Assembly (NCBI GenBank): GCA_963767475.1
Contig: CAVYEI010000002.1
Coordinates: 434,001-498,000, forward strand
DNA from: WHSW01 sp963767475
GTDB lineage: Bacteria > Actinomycetota > Thermoleophilia > Solirubrobacterales > 70-9
Length of the DNA: 64,000 nucleotides
Reading direction: 5' to 3'
Positions 52,022 to 60,535 of this stretch are shown here, piece by piece. Both the position numbers and the translations under genes were made by a program. The first letter of the stretch is position 1, and each line of letters opens with the position of its first letter. The notes under the pieces were generated by a model. That model saw only the letters and a program-made list of their open reading frames with translations. It ran no database searches and was not told the origin of the DNA.

Positions 52022-52797
52022 TGAGTCACCTGCAGCGACTCAGCTCGAATCGCGTCGAGGAGCTCGGCCTTCGGTCCCAGGAAAGCTGGGTCCGAGACCA
52101 TCTCTGGGGCGCGCGGGCGCGGCAGGTCGACCTCGATCTCAGCCTTGATGCGGCCGGGACGGTTAGTCATGACCAAAACGCGGTCCGAGATGTAGATCGC
52201 CTCCTCGACGTCATGCGTAACAAAGAGAACCGTGAGCCGATGCTGCTCCCAGACCGAGGTCAGGAGCTCCTGCATGAGCTGCCGGGTCAAGGCATCGAGC
52301 GCGCCGAACGGCTCGTCCATGAGCAGGACCAGCGGGTGGTAAGACAGGGCCCGAGCAATCGCGACACGCTGACGCATGCCGCCTGATAGCTGGTTGGGAA
52401 GAGCGTCGGCGAAGTCCTCCAACCCGACCATGCTCAGGTGAGCGTCGGCAATCTCCCGCCTTTCGGCCTTCGATGAGCAGCTGTCGCGCAGAGCGAACTC
52501 GATGTTCTGGCGCGCAGTGAGCCAGGGGAACAATGTGTAGGACTGGAAGACGACGCCACGGTCGCGCCCTGGCCCGACGACCAGCTCACCGTCGACGCGC
52601 ACCTCCCCGGCGGACGGCTCCTCGAGCCCGGCGACGATCGACAGAAGCGTGCTCTTGCCGCAACCGGACGTGCCGACGAGGGTGACGAACTCATTCGTTG
52701 CCACGGAAAGCGTGGCATCGCTCAGAGCTTCGACCTCCGACTTTTTGTCGGCGAACGTCTTGCCGATGCCTCGAACGTCCAGCTTCGTATCGGTCAT
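52018..52797 (-). CDS. ABC transporter ATPase, NitT/TauT (SsuB) type
   Basis: 259 residues. Walker A GTSGCGKST, Q-loop VFQSYTLFPWLT, signature LSGGMRQR, Walker B VLLMDEPFGALD and the H-loop LFVTHDVEEA are all intact. It energises import by the adjacent permease. It overlaps the permease and hutU genes by four bases each, so import is coupled to histidine or urocanate breakdown. The substrate is inferred to be histidine, urocanate or a relative. Confidence 0.92.
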   Translation of the reverse strand: MTDTKLDVRGIGKTFADKKSEVEALSDATLSVATNEFVTLVGTSGCGKSTLLSIVAGLEEPSAGEVRVDGELVVGPGRDRGVVFQSYTLFPWLTARQNIEFALRDSCSSKAERREIADAHLSMVGLEDFADALPNQLSGGMRQRVAIARALSYHPLVLLMDEPFGALDALTRQLMQELLTSVWEQHRLTVLFVTHDVEEAIYISDRVLVMTNRPGRIKAEIEVDLPRPRAPEMVSDPAFLGPKAELLDAIRAESLQVTQ

Positions 52798-53681
52798 CGC
52801 CGCTCCTCCGCCCAGGAGAAGAGCCGTTTGCCGCTCGCCTTCATCAACTGATCTGTGAGTAGGCCGAGCACACCGAGCACCAACAGGTAGCCGATGATCG
52901 TCTCGGTCTCGAAGAAGCGCTGAGCGGTCACGATCCGGTATCCCAGTCCCGAGGTCGCGGCGACTAGCTCTGCGAGAACCAGCCAGGTCCAGGCCCAGCC
53001 GAGGCTGATCCTCATCGAATCCCAGATTCCTGGGCCTGCGGCCCGGACGATGATCCGGCTCAGGATTGCCCGATCCTTGAGACCCAGGGTGCGCCCGACG
53101 TCGATGAAATCGCCCGGAATCCGCCGGACGTTGTCCATGATCAGCAGGACCTGCTGGAAGAAGGTCCCGAGCCAGATGATCAGGAACTTCTGGGTTTCGT
53201 CGGTTCCCACCCAGACGATCGTCAGAGGCACAAATGCGACGACCGGCATGTAGCGGACGAAGTCCACGAGCGGCTCCAGCGCAGCCTCCCAGATTCGGTA
53301 AGAGCCCGCCAGGACACCGAGCGGGATTGCCATCGCAGTCGCGATGGAGAACCCGATCAAGATGCGATAGGAGCTGATCCCGATGTCTGACCAGAGCGTC
53401 CCGTCTTTGGCCAGCTCCACCAGCCGGTTGACGACGTCGCCGGGCCCGGGCAGGAACAACTCGTCCACCCAGCCCGCAGACGTGGCCACGTACCAGACGA
53501 TGATCAGGGTGACGAAGACCGAGCTCGCCACACCCACCCAGGCGCGTGTGGACATCGAGCCACGCAGCGCCAGCGACCCCCGCTGGCGCTGCGCCCGGCG
53601 GCGGGGCTGAGCTGTGGTGGCCTCAGCCGCCGGCTTGGAGGAGGCGGGGTTGGCCTCCGTTGGGCTCGAAACCGGAGTCAC
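52794..53681 (-). CDS. ABC transporter permease, NitT/TauT type
   Basis: 295 residues, with an N-terminal polar extension of about 45 residues before six membrane segments. The EAA-like loop (VGRTLGLKDRAILSRIIVRA, then AGPGIWDSMRISLGWAW) is typical of SsuC/TauC permeases. Its GTG start shares a base with the stop of the substrate-binding protein gene. Confidence 0.9.
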   Translation of the reverse strand: MTPVSSPTEANPASSKPAAEATTAQPRRRAQRQRGSLALRGSMSTRAWVGVASSVFVTLIIVWYVATSAGWVDELFLPGPGDVVNRLVELAKDGTLWSDIGISSYRILIGFSIATAMAIPLGVLAGSYRIWEAALEPLVDFVRYMPVVAFVPLTIVWVGTDETQKFLIIWLGTFFQQVLLIMDNVRRIPGDFIDVGRTLGLKDRAILSRIIVRAAGPGIWDSMRISLGWAWTWLVLAELVAATSGLGYRIVTAQRFFETETIIGYLLVLGVLGLLTDQLMKASGKRLFSWAEERR

Positions 53682-54712
53682 TACTTACTCGCCGCCTCGA
53701 CGAACGCCGGATCGATCAGGCCGTCGTAGTCAGGCTCAGCGCTCAGGATGCCGGCGTCCACGCCGACTTGAGCAACGGCCGGAACCGTCTCGTCTGCAAA
53801 CGAGCCCGTCAACTCGGTCTTGTTCTGCTGGAGGTCGAAGAACTCGACGCCCTTGAACGCCGTCTCGAGGTCGGCGACGCTGGCGCCGACGCCCTCGGCG
53901 ATGATGGCCTGCGCGGCTTCAGGATCGGAGCGATAGAACTCGATCGCCTTGTTCCAGGCCCGCATCAGGCCCGCGATCTGCCCTGGTCGCTCGCTGAGTG
54001 CGTCGCCACTCGCGATCAGCACGTCGCTGATCAACCCGGGCTTCTCGCCAGCGGTGTAGAGCAACTTGAACGACGAATTCTCGTTGAGGGCCGTGGTCAG
54101 ATACGGCTCGTACGTGACGGCCGCGGGCACCCGTCCGGCGATGGCAGCGCTACCGGCATCAGCCGCGGGCAGCGGCACCTTTTCGACGTCGTCGATCGTC
54201 AGCCCTTCCTGTTGGAGGGCGTAGCGGAGGAGGATGTCGCTGGTGGTTCCCTCTTCGTAGGCCACGCGCTGGCCCTCGAGGTCGGCGATGGAACTGATGT
54301 CGGGACCGGCCAGCACTGCGTCAGCCGTCGTCGAGACGTCCTCCAGCAGCACGATCTTGGCCTCCAGGCCAGCTTCAATCAGCTTGAGAGCGGTGTGCGT
54401 GGCGACGTTGGAGACCGCCATCTTCCCACTCGCGAATGCCGAGTTCAGGTCGTTGTCGGTGGTGAAGTTCGTCAACTCCACGTCGAGGCCCTCATCGGCG
54501 AAGTACCCCTCCGCCTGGGCCACGTACCACGGCCCGTAACCGATCCAGGGCTGGATGCCCATCTGAATCGTGCCGCTCTCGGGCTCTGCCGGGATCTCCC
54601 CTACGGGACCCGCGGGCTCGGCGTCATTGCTGCCGCAGGCCACCAGGGTCGCTGCGAACACGATCAGGGCCGCCAACAGAGCGAGCGGCCTCTTGCCGTC
54701 ACGTCGCTTCAC
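53681..54712 (-). CDS. ABC transporter substrate-binding lipoprotein, NMT1/SsuA type
   Basis: 343 residues from GTG 54712; AGGAGG lies 8 bases upstream, which favours it over GTG 54721. Lipobox TLVACGS after a hydrophobic signal segment. The mature part matches the NMT1/SsuA family (MGIQPWIGYGPWYVAQAEGY, then FADEGLDVELTNF). The family binds small organic molecules such as sulfonates, nitrate or pyrimidines; the hut context suggests an imidazole compound. Confidence 0.9.
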   Translation of the reverse strand: MKRRDGKRPLALLAALIVFAATLVACGSNDAEPAGPVGEIPAEPESGTIQMGIQPWIGYGPWYVAQAEGYFADEGLDVELTNFTTDNDLNSAFASGKMAVSNVATHTALKLIEAGLEAKIVLLEDVSTTADAVLAGPDISSIADLEGQRVAYEEGTTSDILLRYALQQEGLTIDDVEKVPLPAADAGSAAIAGRVPAAVTYEPYLTTALNENSSFKLLYTAGEKPGLISDVLIASGDALSERPGQIAGLMRAWNKAIEFYRSDPEAAQAIIAEGVGASVADLETAFKGVEFFDLQQNKTELTGSFADETVPAVAQVGVDAGILSAEPDYDGLIDPAFVEAASK

Positions 54713-56066
54713 GCACGTCACCTCCTGTCGCTACTAGTCCAGCGGCGCGGATTCGCGCCGCTGCTGCATGAGCCGGGAAGCCCTCCCACTCGGCGAGTGC
54801 CAGGGTTGCGCTGCTCAGCCTCTCCATACCCCCCTTATCGAGACGGGCGATGGATACGGTCTTAGTGAAGGTCTCGGCCGTAACGCCCGACGAGACCCGA
54901 GCGAAGCGGTTCGTCGGCAGAGCGGCCGGCACGCCGATCGTGTAGTTGGCCGCCGCGAACGGTGTGTCCTGACCGATCAGAATCTCGGCGGCGTGGTGGA
55001 GCTCTGGGACCATCCGCTCCGGATTTTTAATCGCAAGCTGGAGGTGCTCGGGCGCGTAGGTGTTGGCGAACTCGACCGCGCTCGCGAGATCGTCAACCAA
55101 CACGGCGCCTCCGACCCGGCCAACCGCGGCAAGCGCGTAACTCCGGCGTGGCTCGGGGAGGGCCGCGAGCTGCTCGGCGACGGCGCCTTGGACGGCCTCG
55201 ACGAGGTCGCGGTCCACCGTAACCAGGATCGCCGCCGAGTCACTCCCGTGCTCGGCCTCGCTGAGAAGATCCGCCGCGACAAGACGCGGGTCCGCAGATG
55301 CATCAGCAATGATCATGCTCTCAGTCGGACCGAGCACCATCACCGTCGCGGTTCCGTAGCGCTGGACCTCCATCTGAGCGATCTGGACGGGAGTGCTCCC
55401 GGGACCGAGGACCTTAACCGCCTGGGGGATGGTCCTCGTACCGAAAGCGAGCGCGGCGATCCCGGCCGGGCCGTTGGTCCGAAACACGCGGGCGATGCCC
55501 AGCTCCGACGCCACGGCAAGAACGGCCGGGTCAACCCGTCCGTGCTGGCCCGGGACAGGCGGCACCACGATCGCAATGTCCGGAACGCCGGCGACGACCG
55601 CCGGTGTCGCGATCTGGATCAGCGACGAAGGATAGGAGCCCTTGCCACTGGGAACGAACAGGCCGGCGCTTGGGATCGGCACCACACGCTGCCCGACCTC
55701 CACGCCCGGCTCAAGCTCACGGAGCCAGTTCCGCTCACCGAGTGCGAACCCGTTGAAGGCGCGTACGCGCCCAATCGATGCGCGGATGGCATCGAGGAGG
55801 TCGTCCGAAATCTCCGTCTCGGCCCGGGCGAACTCATCCTCGGTCACCTCGAGGCCGCCGGGATCGACCGAGCACCCGTCGAACTCGAAAAGTGCTCGAG
55901 AGACGGCGTCGTCGCCGTTGTTCCGGACGTCCTCGATCAGGCGCCGGATGGCTGCGACCAGATCGGGGTCGAGCCCATCGCGCCCACGGCTGAGCAGGTG
56001 CTCCCGGCCGGCGGAATCGAGTTCTCGCCAGTTGATGACACGCACTGGCCCCACCGTCGAGCTCAT
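54699..56066 (-). CDS. HisD-like (histidinol dehydrogenase family) NAD-dependent dehydrogenase
   Basis: 455 residues. Overall HisD sequence is clear (GLFVPSGKGSYPSSLIQIAT, then RTNGPAGIAALAFGTRTIPQ, then VSSGVTAETFTKT). Residues that bind zinc or substrate in biosynthetic HisD differ. SQAEH is SEAEH at 269-273 and GDY is ANY at 373-375. The NHxLPT segment has no His (VPAALPT). Glu340-His341 and the C-terminal His433 remain. It lies in the hut operon, not in a his operon. It may oxidise histidinol or another imidazole alcohol, or act like HpsN-type dehydrogenases. Four-base overlap with gdh. Confidence 0.75.
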   Translation of the reverse strand: MSSTVGPVRVINWRELDSAGREHLLSRGRDGLDPDLVAAIRRLIEDVRNNGDDAVSRALFEFDGCSVDPGGLEVTEDEFARAETEISDDLLDAIRASIGRVRAFNGFALGERNWLRELEPGVEVGQRVVPIPSAGLFVPSGKGSYPSSLIQIATPAVVAGVPDIAIVVPPVPGQHGRVDPAVLAVASELGIARVFRTNGPAGIAALAFGTRTIPQAVKVLGPGSTPVQIAQMEVQRYGTATVMVLGPTESMIIADASADPRLVAADLLSEAEHGSDSAAILVTVDRDLVEAVQGAVAEQLAALPEPRRSYALAAVGRVGGAVLVDDLASAVEFANTYAPEHLQLAIKNPERMVPELHHAAEILIGQDTPFAAANYTIGVPAALPTNRFARVSSGVTAETFTKTVSIARLDKGGMERLSSATLALAEWEGFPAHAAAARIRAAGLVATGGDVREAT

Positions 56067-57376
56067 GGATAAAGACCTCGTGTGTCGTGGGCCTCGGCGA
56101 CCCGCTGCACCGCGAGAAGCATCGCCGCGTCACGCAATGAAAGGCAACGCTCGCCGGCGACCGCGAGGACCGCCCGGCAGGCCGCATCGAGCTGCTCGGT
56201 GACGCGCCGATAGACCTCCTCGTCTGAGAACGCCCGTCCGTTGGCCTCCTGGAGGGCTTCCAGGTGACTCGCTATTACTCCCCCGGCATTCGCGAGGATG
56301 TCGGGGACCACCACGACTCCGGCCTCGCCCAAGAGGCGATCGGCGGCCACGGAGATCGGGCCGTTGGCGGCCTCGACGACGATCCCCGCTTTGACGCCAG
56401 GCGCATTGGCGTCGCCGATCACGCCGGCAACGGAGGCCGGGATGAGCACGTCGCAGTCGGCTTCCAGCACTGACTCGCGATCGACAGGCTCGCCGGCACT
56501 GCTCGTCATCACCGTCCCATGCTCGCCGGCGGCGCTAAGCAGTGCGGCGTGATCGAGGCCATCCGGATCGAGGCGCCCCCCAGCCACGTCCGACACCGCG
56601 ACGAGGCGAAAATCACCTCGCTCGGCCAGCGCCTGGGCCGCGGCCCGTCCGACCTCCCCGAAGCCGGCAATCGCAACTCGAATCGGCTTCGGCACCCGAT
56701 GTTGGTTGCAGATCACCTCGAGCAGATGAGCGACACCGTGGCCCGTGGCCGTGCGGCGTACATCGGTCCCCCCCACGATCACCGGCTTGCCGGTGACCGG
56801 CGAACCAAAGGCACCTCCAGCCAGAGAGCGATATGTATCAAGGATCCACGCCATCTCCCGCGCGCCGGTTCCGATATCTGGCGCCAGCACGTCGCGGCCC
56901 GGACCGATTATCGGGGCGACCTCGCTCGCGTAACGCCTTGTGATCCGCTCGAGCTCATACGGAGTGTGGCTTTCCGGCGCGCAGCGGACGGCTCCCTTGG
57001 CGCCGCCGAACGGAATATCGGCCAAAGCGCATTTCCAGGTCATGCGCATCGCCAAAGCCTTGGTCTCGTCGAGAGACGCGAGATCGTGATAGCGGAGCCC
57101 GCCCTTCGCCGGACCCCGGGTCAGGCTGTGCTGGACCCGGTACCCGCGAAACGTCTTGACCTCTCCTGAGTCGAGACGCACCGGAAGACTGACTTCAAGC
57201 GAGCGCCGTGGTCGCCTGAGGAACTCGCGCTGGCCGTCGTCGAGGTCGAGCAGATCGGCAGCGCGCGCGAACTGCGCTTCTGCCTCGCTGAGGTCGGCTG
57301 TCCCGAGGCGGTCAGCATCGGCCGCCTCCACCAGGGGAACGGGCTGAGCTACGGGGCTGGGCGGTGCGGAAGTCAC
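56063..57376 (-). CDS. Glutamate dehydrogenase (Glu/Leu/Phe/Val family)
   Basis: 437 residues from GTG 57376. Substrate domain with YRVQHSLTRGPAKGGLRYH and catalytic-Lys segment KCALADIPFGGAKGA; NAD(P)-binding domain with VAIAGFGEVGRAAAQALAER; C-terminal VVPDILANAGGVIASHLE. Length and motifs match hexameric glutamate dehydrogenases. As the first gene of the operon it would convert glutamate, the end product of histidine degradation, to 2-oxoglutarate and ammonia. Confidence 0.9.
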   Translation of the reverse strand: MTSAPPSPVAQPVPLVEAADADRLGTADLSEAEAQFARAADLLDLDDGQREFLRRPRRSLEVSLPVRLDSGEVKTFRGYRVQHSLTRGPAKGGLRYHDLASLDETKALAMRMTWKCALADIPFGGAKGAVRCAPESHTPYELERITRRYASEVAPIIGPGRDVLAPDIGTGAREMAWILDTYRSLAGGAFGSPVTGKPVIVGGTDVRRTATGHGVAHLLEVICNQHRVPKPIRVAIAGFGEVGRAAAQALAERGDFRLVAVSDVAGGRLDPDGLDHAALLSAAGEHGTVMTSSAGEPVDRESVLEADCDVLIPASVAGVIGDANAPGVKAGIVVEAANGPISVAADRLLGEAGVVVVPDILANAGGVIASHLEALQEANGRAFSDEEVYRRVTEQLDAACRAVLAVAGERCLSLRDAAMLLAVQRVAEAHDTRGLYP

Positions 57377-57415
57377 TGCTTGAAAGGTTGCGGGGCGGAT
57401 AGGACGACCTCAGAT

Positions 57416-57451
57416 ATGGGATACCGTCCAATTCGACAGTCGGTATCCCAT
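57416..57451. promoter_or_regulatory. Inverted-repeat operator between gdh and the IclR gene
   Basis: ATGGGATACCG (57416-57426) and CGGTATCCCAT (57441-57451) are perfect 11-base inverted repeats separated by 14 bases. They lie in the 125-base gap between divergent starts. This is the likely binding site of the adjacent IclR protein, controlling both the gdh-hutU operon and its own gene. Confidence 0.65.
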
Positions 57452-57501
57452 CGCGTCAAACATGCCTTGTCAAGGGCATCTTGCGCCGAATCTGCTTATA
57501 T

Positions 57502-58374
57502 ATGGAAAGGATGGTGGTCTCAAGCGGATCGGCGGACCGGGCGCTGGAGATACTGACCGACCTATCCGAGAGGGCCCTGCCGGTCGCGACAACGGTCCTA
57601 TCGCGCGAGCATGGGATTCCCCGCTCCAGCCTGCATCGGCTGCTGCACGGCTTGGAGGCGCGCGGGCTGGCACGCTACGACGAGAACTCGCGAGGTTGGG
57701 TGCTTGGGTCCGAGGCCGCAGCGCTGGTCCCGGGCGTTGTGACGCTGGACGATGGTCTCAGCGTCCTCGAAGCTTTCGACCGACAGACTCTCGATCTCGA
57801 CCCCGACACGATCGCCGAGCGCAGCGGCCTGGACGCCGAACGAGTTCGCCGCGTCGCCCGGCAGCTCGAGAGCCACCGGCTCCTGACGAGAGACGGCACC
57901 GGCTACACGCTCGGCCCGCACCTGGCCGCGCTCGCTGCGCGGTTCGAACCGTTCGAACAGTTGCGGGCGGCAGCGCGACCCGTGCTGACGGATCTTCGAG
58001 ATGCCACCGGCGAGACCGCCAGTCTGGTGATCCGCGACGGGAACTACGCGGTGTATCTGGATCAGGCCGAGAGCCGGCATGCACTGCGCCATGCGGGCTG
58101 GGCCGGTCGGTCGATTCCGCTGGAGGGCACCGCCGCCGGCGCCGCCCTGTCCGGTCGGGGCCGCGGCCCGCACGAGGCGACCGACGCGGTCGAGATCGGC
58201 GTGGCCGCCATCGCGCAGGCTGTTCGGTACCCACCGATCGGGGCCGCGGCCGTAAGCCTGATCGCCCCAGCTTCCCGACTCATGGGACAAGCGCGGCTGG
58301 ACGCGCGCGCCGCCGTAGCGGAGGCAGCAGATGAAGTCGTGGCCCGGCTGGAGCGGAGTGCTCAGTCAAGCTGA
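57502..58374 (+). CDS. IclR-family transcriptional regulator with extra HTH
   Basis: 290 residues from ATG 57502 (ATG 57511 is also possible). N-terminal winged HTH (ADRALEILTDLSERALPVAT, then REHGIPRSSLHRLLHGLEA), then a second HTH-like segment (LDPDTIAERSGLDAERVRRV), then a shortened IclR effector domain (GETASLVIRDGNYAVYLDQA). It is the only plus-strand gene in the hut locus and is divergent from gdh with an inverted repeat between, so it is the probable local hut regulator. Confidence 0.85.
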   Translation: MERMVVSSGSADRALEILTDLSERALPVATTVLSREHGIPRSSLHRLLHGLEARGLARYDENSRGWVLGSEAAALVPGVVTLDDGLSVLEAFDRQTLDLDPDTIAERSGLDAERVRRVARQLESHRLLTRDGTGYTLGPHLAALAARFEPFEQLRAAARPVLTDLRDATGETASLVIRDGNYAVYLDQAESRHALRHAGWAGRSIPLEGTAAGAALSGRGRGPHEATDAVEIGVAAIAQAVRYPPIGAAAVSLIAPASRLMGQARLDARAAVAEAADEVVARLERSAQSS

Positions 58375-58384
58375 CGCTGAGGCG

Positions 58385-60535
58385 TCATGCGACCAAGAAC
58401 CGATCGAGAACATTCTTGGTGATGCGCGCCACGTTGTTCTGGTATCGCGAGTGGGACAGGGCGCTTGTCCAGGAGATAGACCCGACCGAAAACACGAATC
58501 CGTTTCCGGGCGTTTCGAACAGCACCATGTCGGCGCGGATGAACGGATCGGAGGTGAGAGGAACGTAGTCCTGGAAGCCACGCGCTCGGGCGAGCACCAA
58601 CGCATGGTCCGGCGAGCCGAGGAGAGGGTCGAGGCCATCCACCTCGTACCCGGCAGCCCCGCCGAAGCCCAGGCCAAAGTCGCCGATCGCCTCGTCGTCG
58701 CCGATGCCCTCGAACACGAACGCGGCCCGCGGGTCGAAGCTGTCGGCCTGGCGCTTGTAGAACGTCGCACCGCAAAAGCCCATGCCGACCGACTCGACGC
58801 CGACGAGCGCGCGTGGCGTCTCCTTGCGCTGCGACCAACGGCCGCCCGGCTCACCCGTAGCGGCGAGACGCCCTTCGCCGGGCTCGCTCTCCCAGAGGTC
58901 GGCGTGGCCGAGCGACCGCCGAACCTCGGTGACGTGGTCTCGCTCGGGATGAACCCCGGTCACCATCGTGAACCCGTTGCCCCCCAGGTACATCAGCCGT
59001 CCGCCCGCGCCGAGATAGCCGTCCAGCGCCCTCATCTGCGAGTGGGTGGTGTATTCCGGATGACTTCCGGTGAGCACGGTCCGGTAGCGGCCGAGGAGGT
59101 CGTCCCCATGTTCGTGCACGTCCTCGTCGACGATCAGGTCGTGCGGGACCCGCTCATGGCGCAGCCAGTCGAGCAGGTAGAGGTCCGCGCCGAGGCCGTG
59201 CGGCGCTCCCGTCAGCCAGTAGCGATATGAGGGCCGTAGGCTTGGAAGGGGCCGGAGGCGGGAGGCGTGAACCACGCCCGAGCCGTCCTCGTGACGGTTG
59301 TATTGACTGAGCAGCCCGGTGGCAGCGACGTAGTGATCGTCTTCGCTCTCGATCACTGGGTCGAAAGGGGGCACGATGCGCTCGCCGGCGTATGCGAGAT
59401 AGGTAAACGTCGGCAGCCAGACCGCGACCGCGGCCTTGGGCTCGCGCGACCGGACCAGGAATGGGACCCTGTCGGTAGCACCTGACTCGGTTTCGAGCCG
59501 CAGTGCGTAGACGCCCGACTCGAGCTCCGGGAGTTTGATGCCGACATCGCTCTCCCACCCTGCATCCTCGAGATCGTCGGCGTGAAAGTGAATCGCCGCA
59601 TACTCGGCCGGGGCCAGGCGCCAGTCGTAGGCCTGCCCCGACCACAAGTGTCCGGTCACCGCTCTCGTCGGCATGTTCACCAGGTCGGCATGCCATGAGT
59701 TGGCGCCGCAGTCGACGACTCGAGCCGTAGGTATCCCGATCGAGAAATCCCACGCCGCAAGAACGCCTTGAGAGGCTCTGTACTCACCTGCGGCGCTAAG
59801 ACGTCGGATCTCCTCCGGCGCCGCCGCGCGCTCGAGAACGACTGGGGCCTCGAGCTTGCCGTCAAAGTGCCCCCGGGGGCGGCGGTCGCGATCCAAATGA
59901 GCGGCGATCAGATAGGGAAGCCCGTCCGCATCCAGCCTTTCGGAGCTGCAGCCTGTCGTTCTGCGGCTCGCGCTCTCCACAAACCCCGGCACGGTGGATT
60001 CCGGCTCGTGGTGGATCGCGGCCACCCCGTCGAGTCGCTCGAAGGTCGCGATGACGAGATGCCACATTCGAGGCGCCAACGCGCGCTCGGTGCGGACGGC
60101 CGTGTGGCCGCCGATGATGAGCGCGACGTCGCCTTCGGGCATGAGGAACAAGCCATAGCCGCGTGACGAGCCGGGGCTCTCGAGCCACCTGGCCAGAAGG
60201 GCCTGCTTGCGGCCGCCGGGGCGGGTGGCGTAGACCCGGACGGCGAGAGAGAGAGCGTCGGGCGTCGGGCTGGAGGCACTTTCGCGAGCCACGGCATACG
60301 AGCCACGATCGATGCCCTGGAGCCGGGCCGCGTGGCTTGAGCCATATCCCGTGATCGGCTCTTCAACCGAGCCAGGCCCATCGGCCGAGGTGTCGCCGTG
60401 GAGCAGGCGCACCAGGCCCGCCTCGTACGGTTCGGGACTGCTGACCATAAAGCGCAAACGCTCGCCCGGCGCGGCGACCAGCGCGTCCGCGTATCCGGTC
60501 AGCTTGTCGCCGGCGCCCCGATGATCGGCAGTCAA
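58385..60535 (-). CDS. N,N-dimethylformamidase large-subunit-like protein
   Basis: 716 residues. The N-terminal 270 residues include a LamG/concanavalin-like beta sandwich (ERALAPRMWHLVIATFERLD). The C-terminal 430 residues match the DMFase beta-subunit catalytic domain (AAVAVWLPTFTYLAYAGER, then DHYVAATGLLSQYNRHEDG, then RYRTVLTGSHPEYTTHSQMR). Dimethylformamidase is an iron-dependent amide hydrolase with a Tyr-Tyr-Glu metal site. Coupled by four bases to hutI, its substrate here may be an N-formyl or formamide intermediate of histidine breakdown. No small subunit is visible. Confidence 0.75.
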   Translation of the reverse strand: MTADHRGAGDKLTGYADALVAAPGERLRFMVSSPEPYEAGLVRLLHGDTSADGPGSVEEPITGYGSSHAARLQGIDRGSYAVARESASSPTPDALSLAVRVYATRPGGRKQALLARWLESPGSSRGYGLFLMPEGDVALIIGGHTAVRTERALAPRMWHLVIATFERLDGVAAIHHEPESTVPGFVESASRRTTGCSSERLDADGLPYLIAAHLDRDRRPRGHFDGKLEAPVVLERAAAPEEIRRLSAAGEYRASQGVLAAWDFSIGIPTARVVDCGANSWHADLVNMPTRAVTGHLWSGQAYDWRLAPAEYAAIHFHADDLEDAGWESDVGIKLPELESGVYALRLETESGATDRVPFLVRSREPKAAVAVWLPTFTYLAYAGERIVPPFDPVIESEDDHYVAATGLLSQYNRHEDGSGVVHASRLRPLPSLRPSYRYWLTGAPHGLGADLYLLDWLRHERVPHDLIVDEDVHEHGDDLLGRYRTVLTGSHPEYTTHSQMRALDGYLGAGGRLMYLGGNGFTMVTGVHPERDHVTEVRRSLGHADLWESEPGEGRLAATGEPGGRWSQRKETPRALVGVESVGMGFCGATFYKRQADSFDPRAAFVFEGIGDDEAIGDFGLGFGGAAGYEVDGLDPLLGSPDHALVLARARGFQDYVPLTSDPFIRADMVLFETPGNGFVFSVGSISWTSALSHSRYQNNVARITKNVLDRFLVA

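Noticed and set aside
53546..56072. Long plus-strand frames opposite the ABC transporter and HisD-like genes
   Set aside because: They are antisense to well-conserved genes and show no family features.
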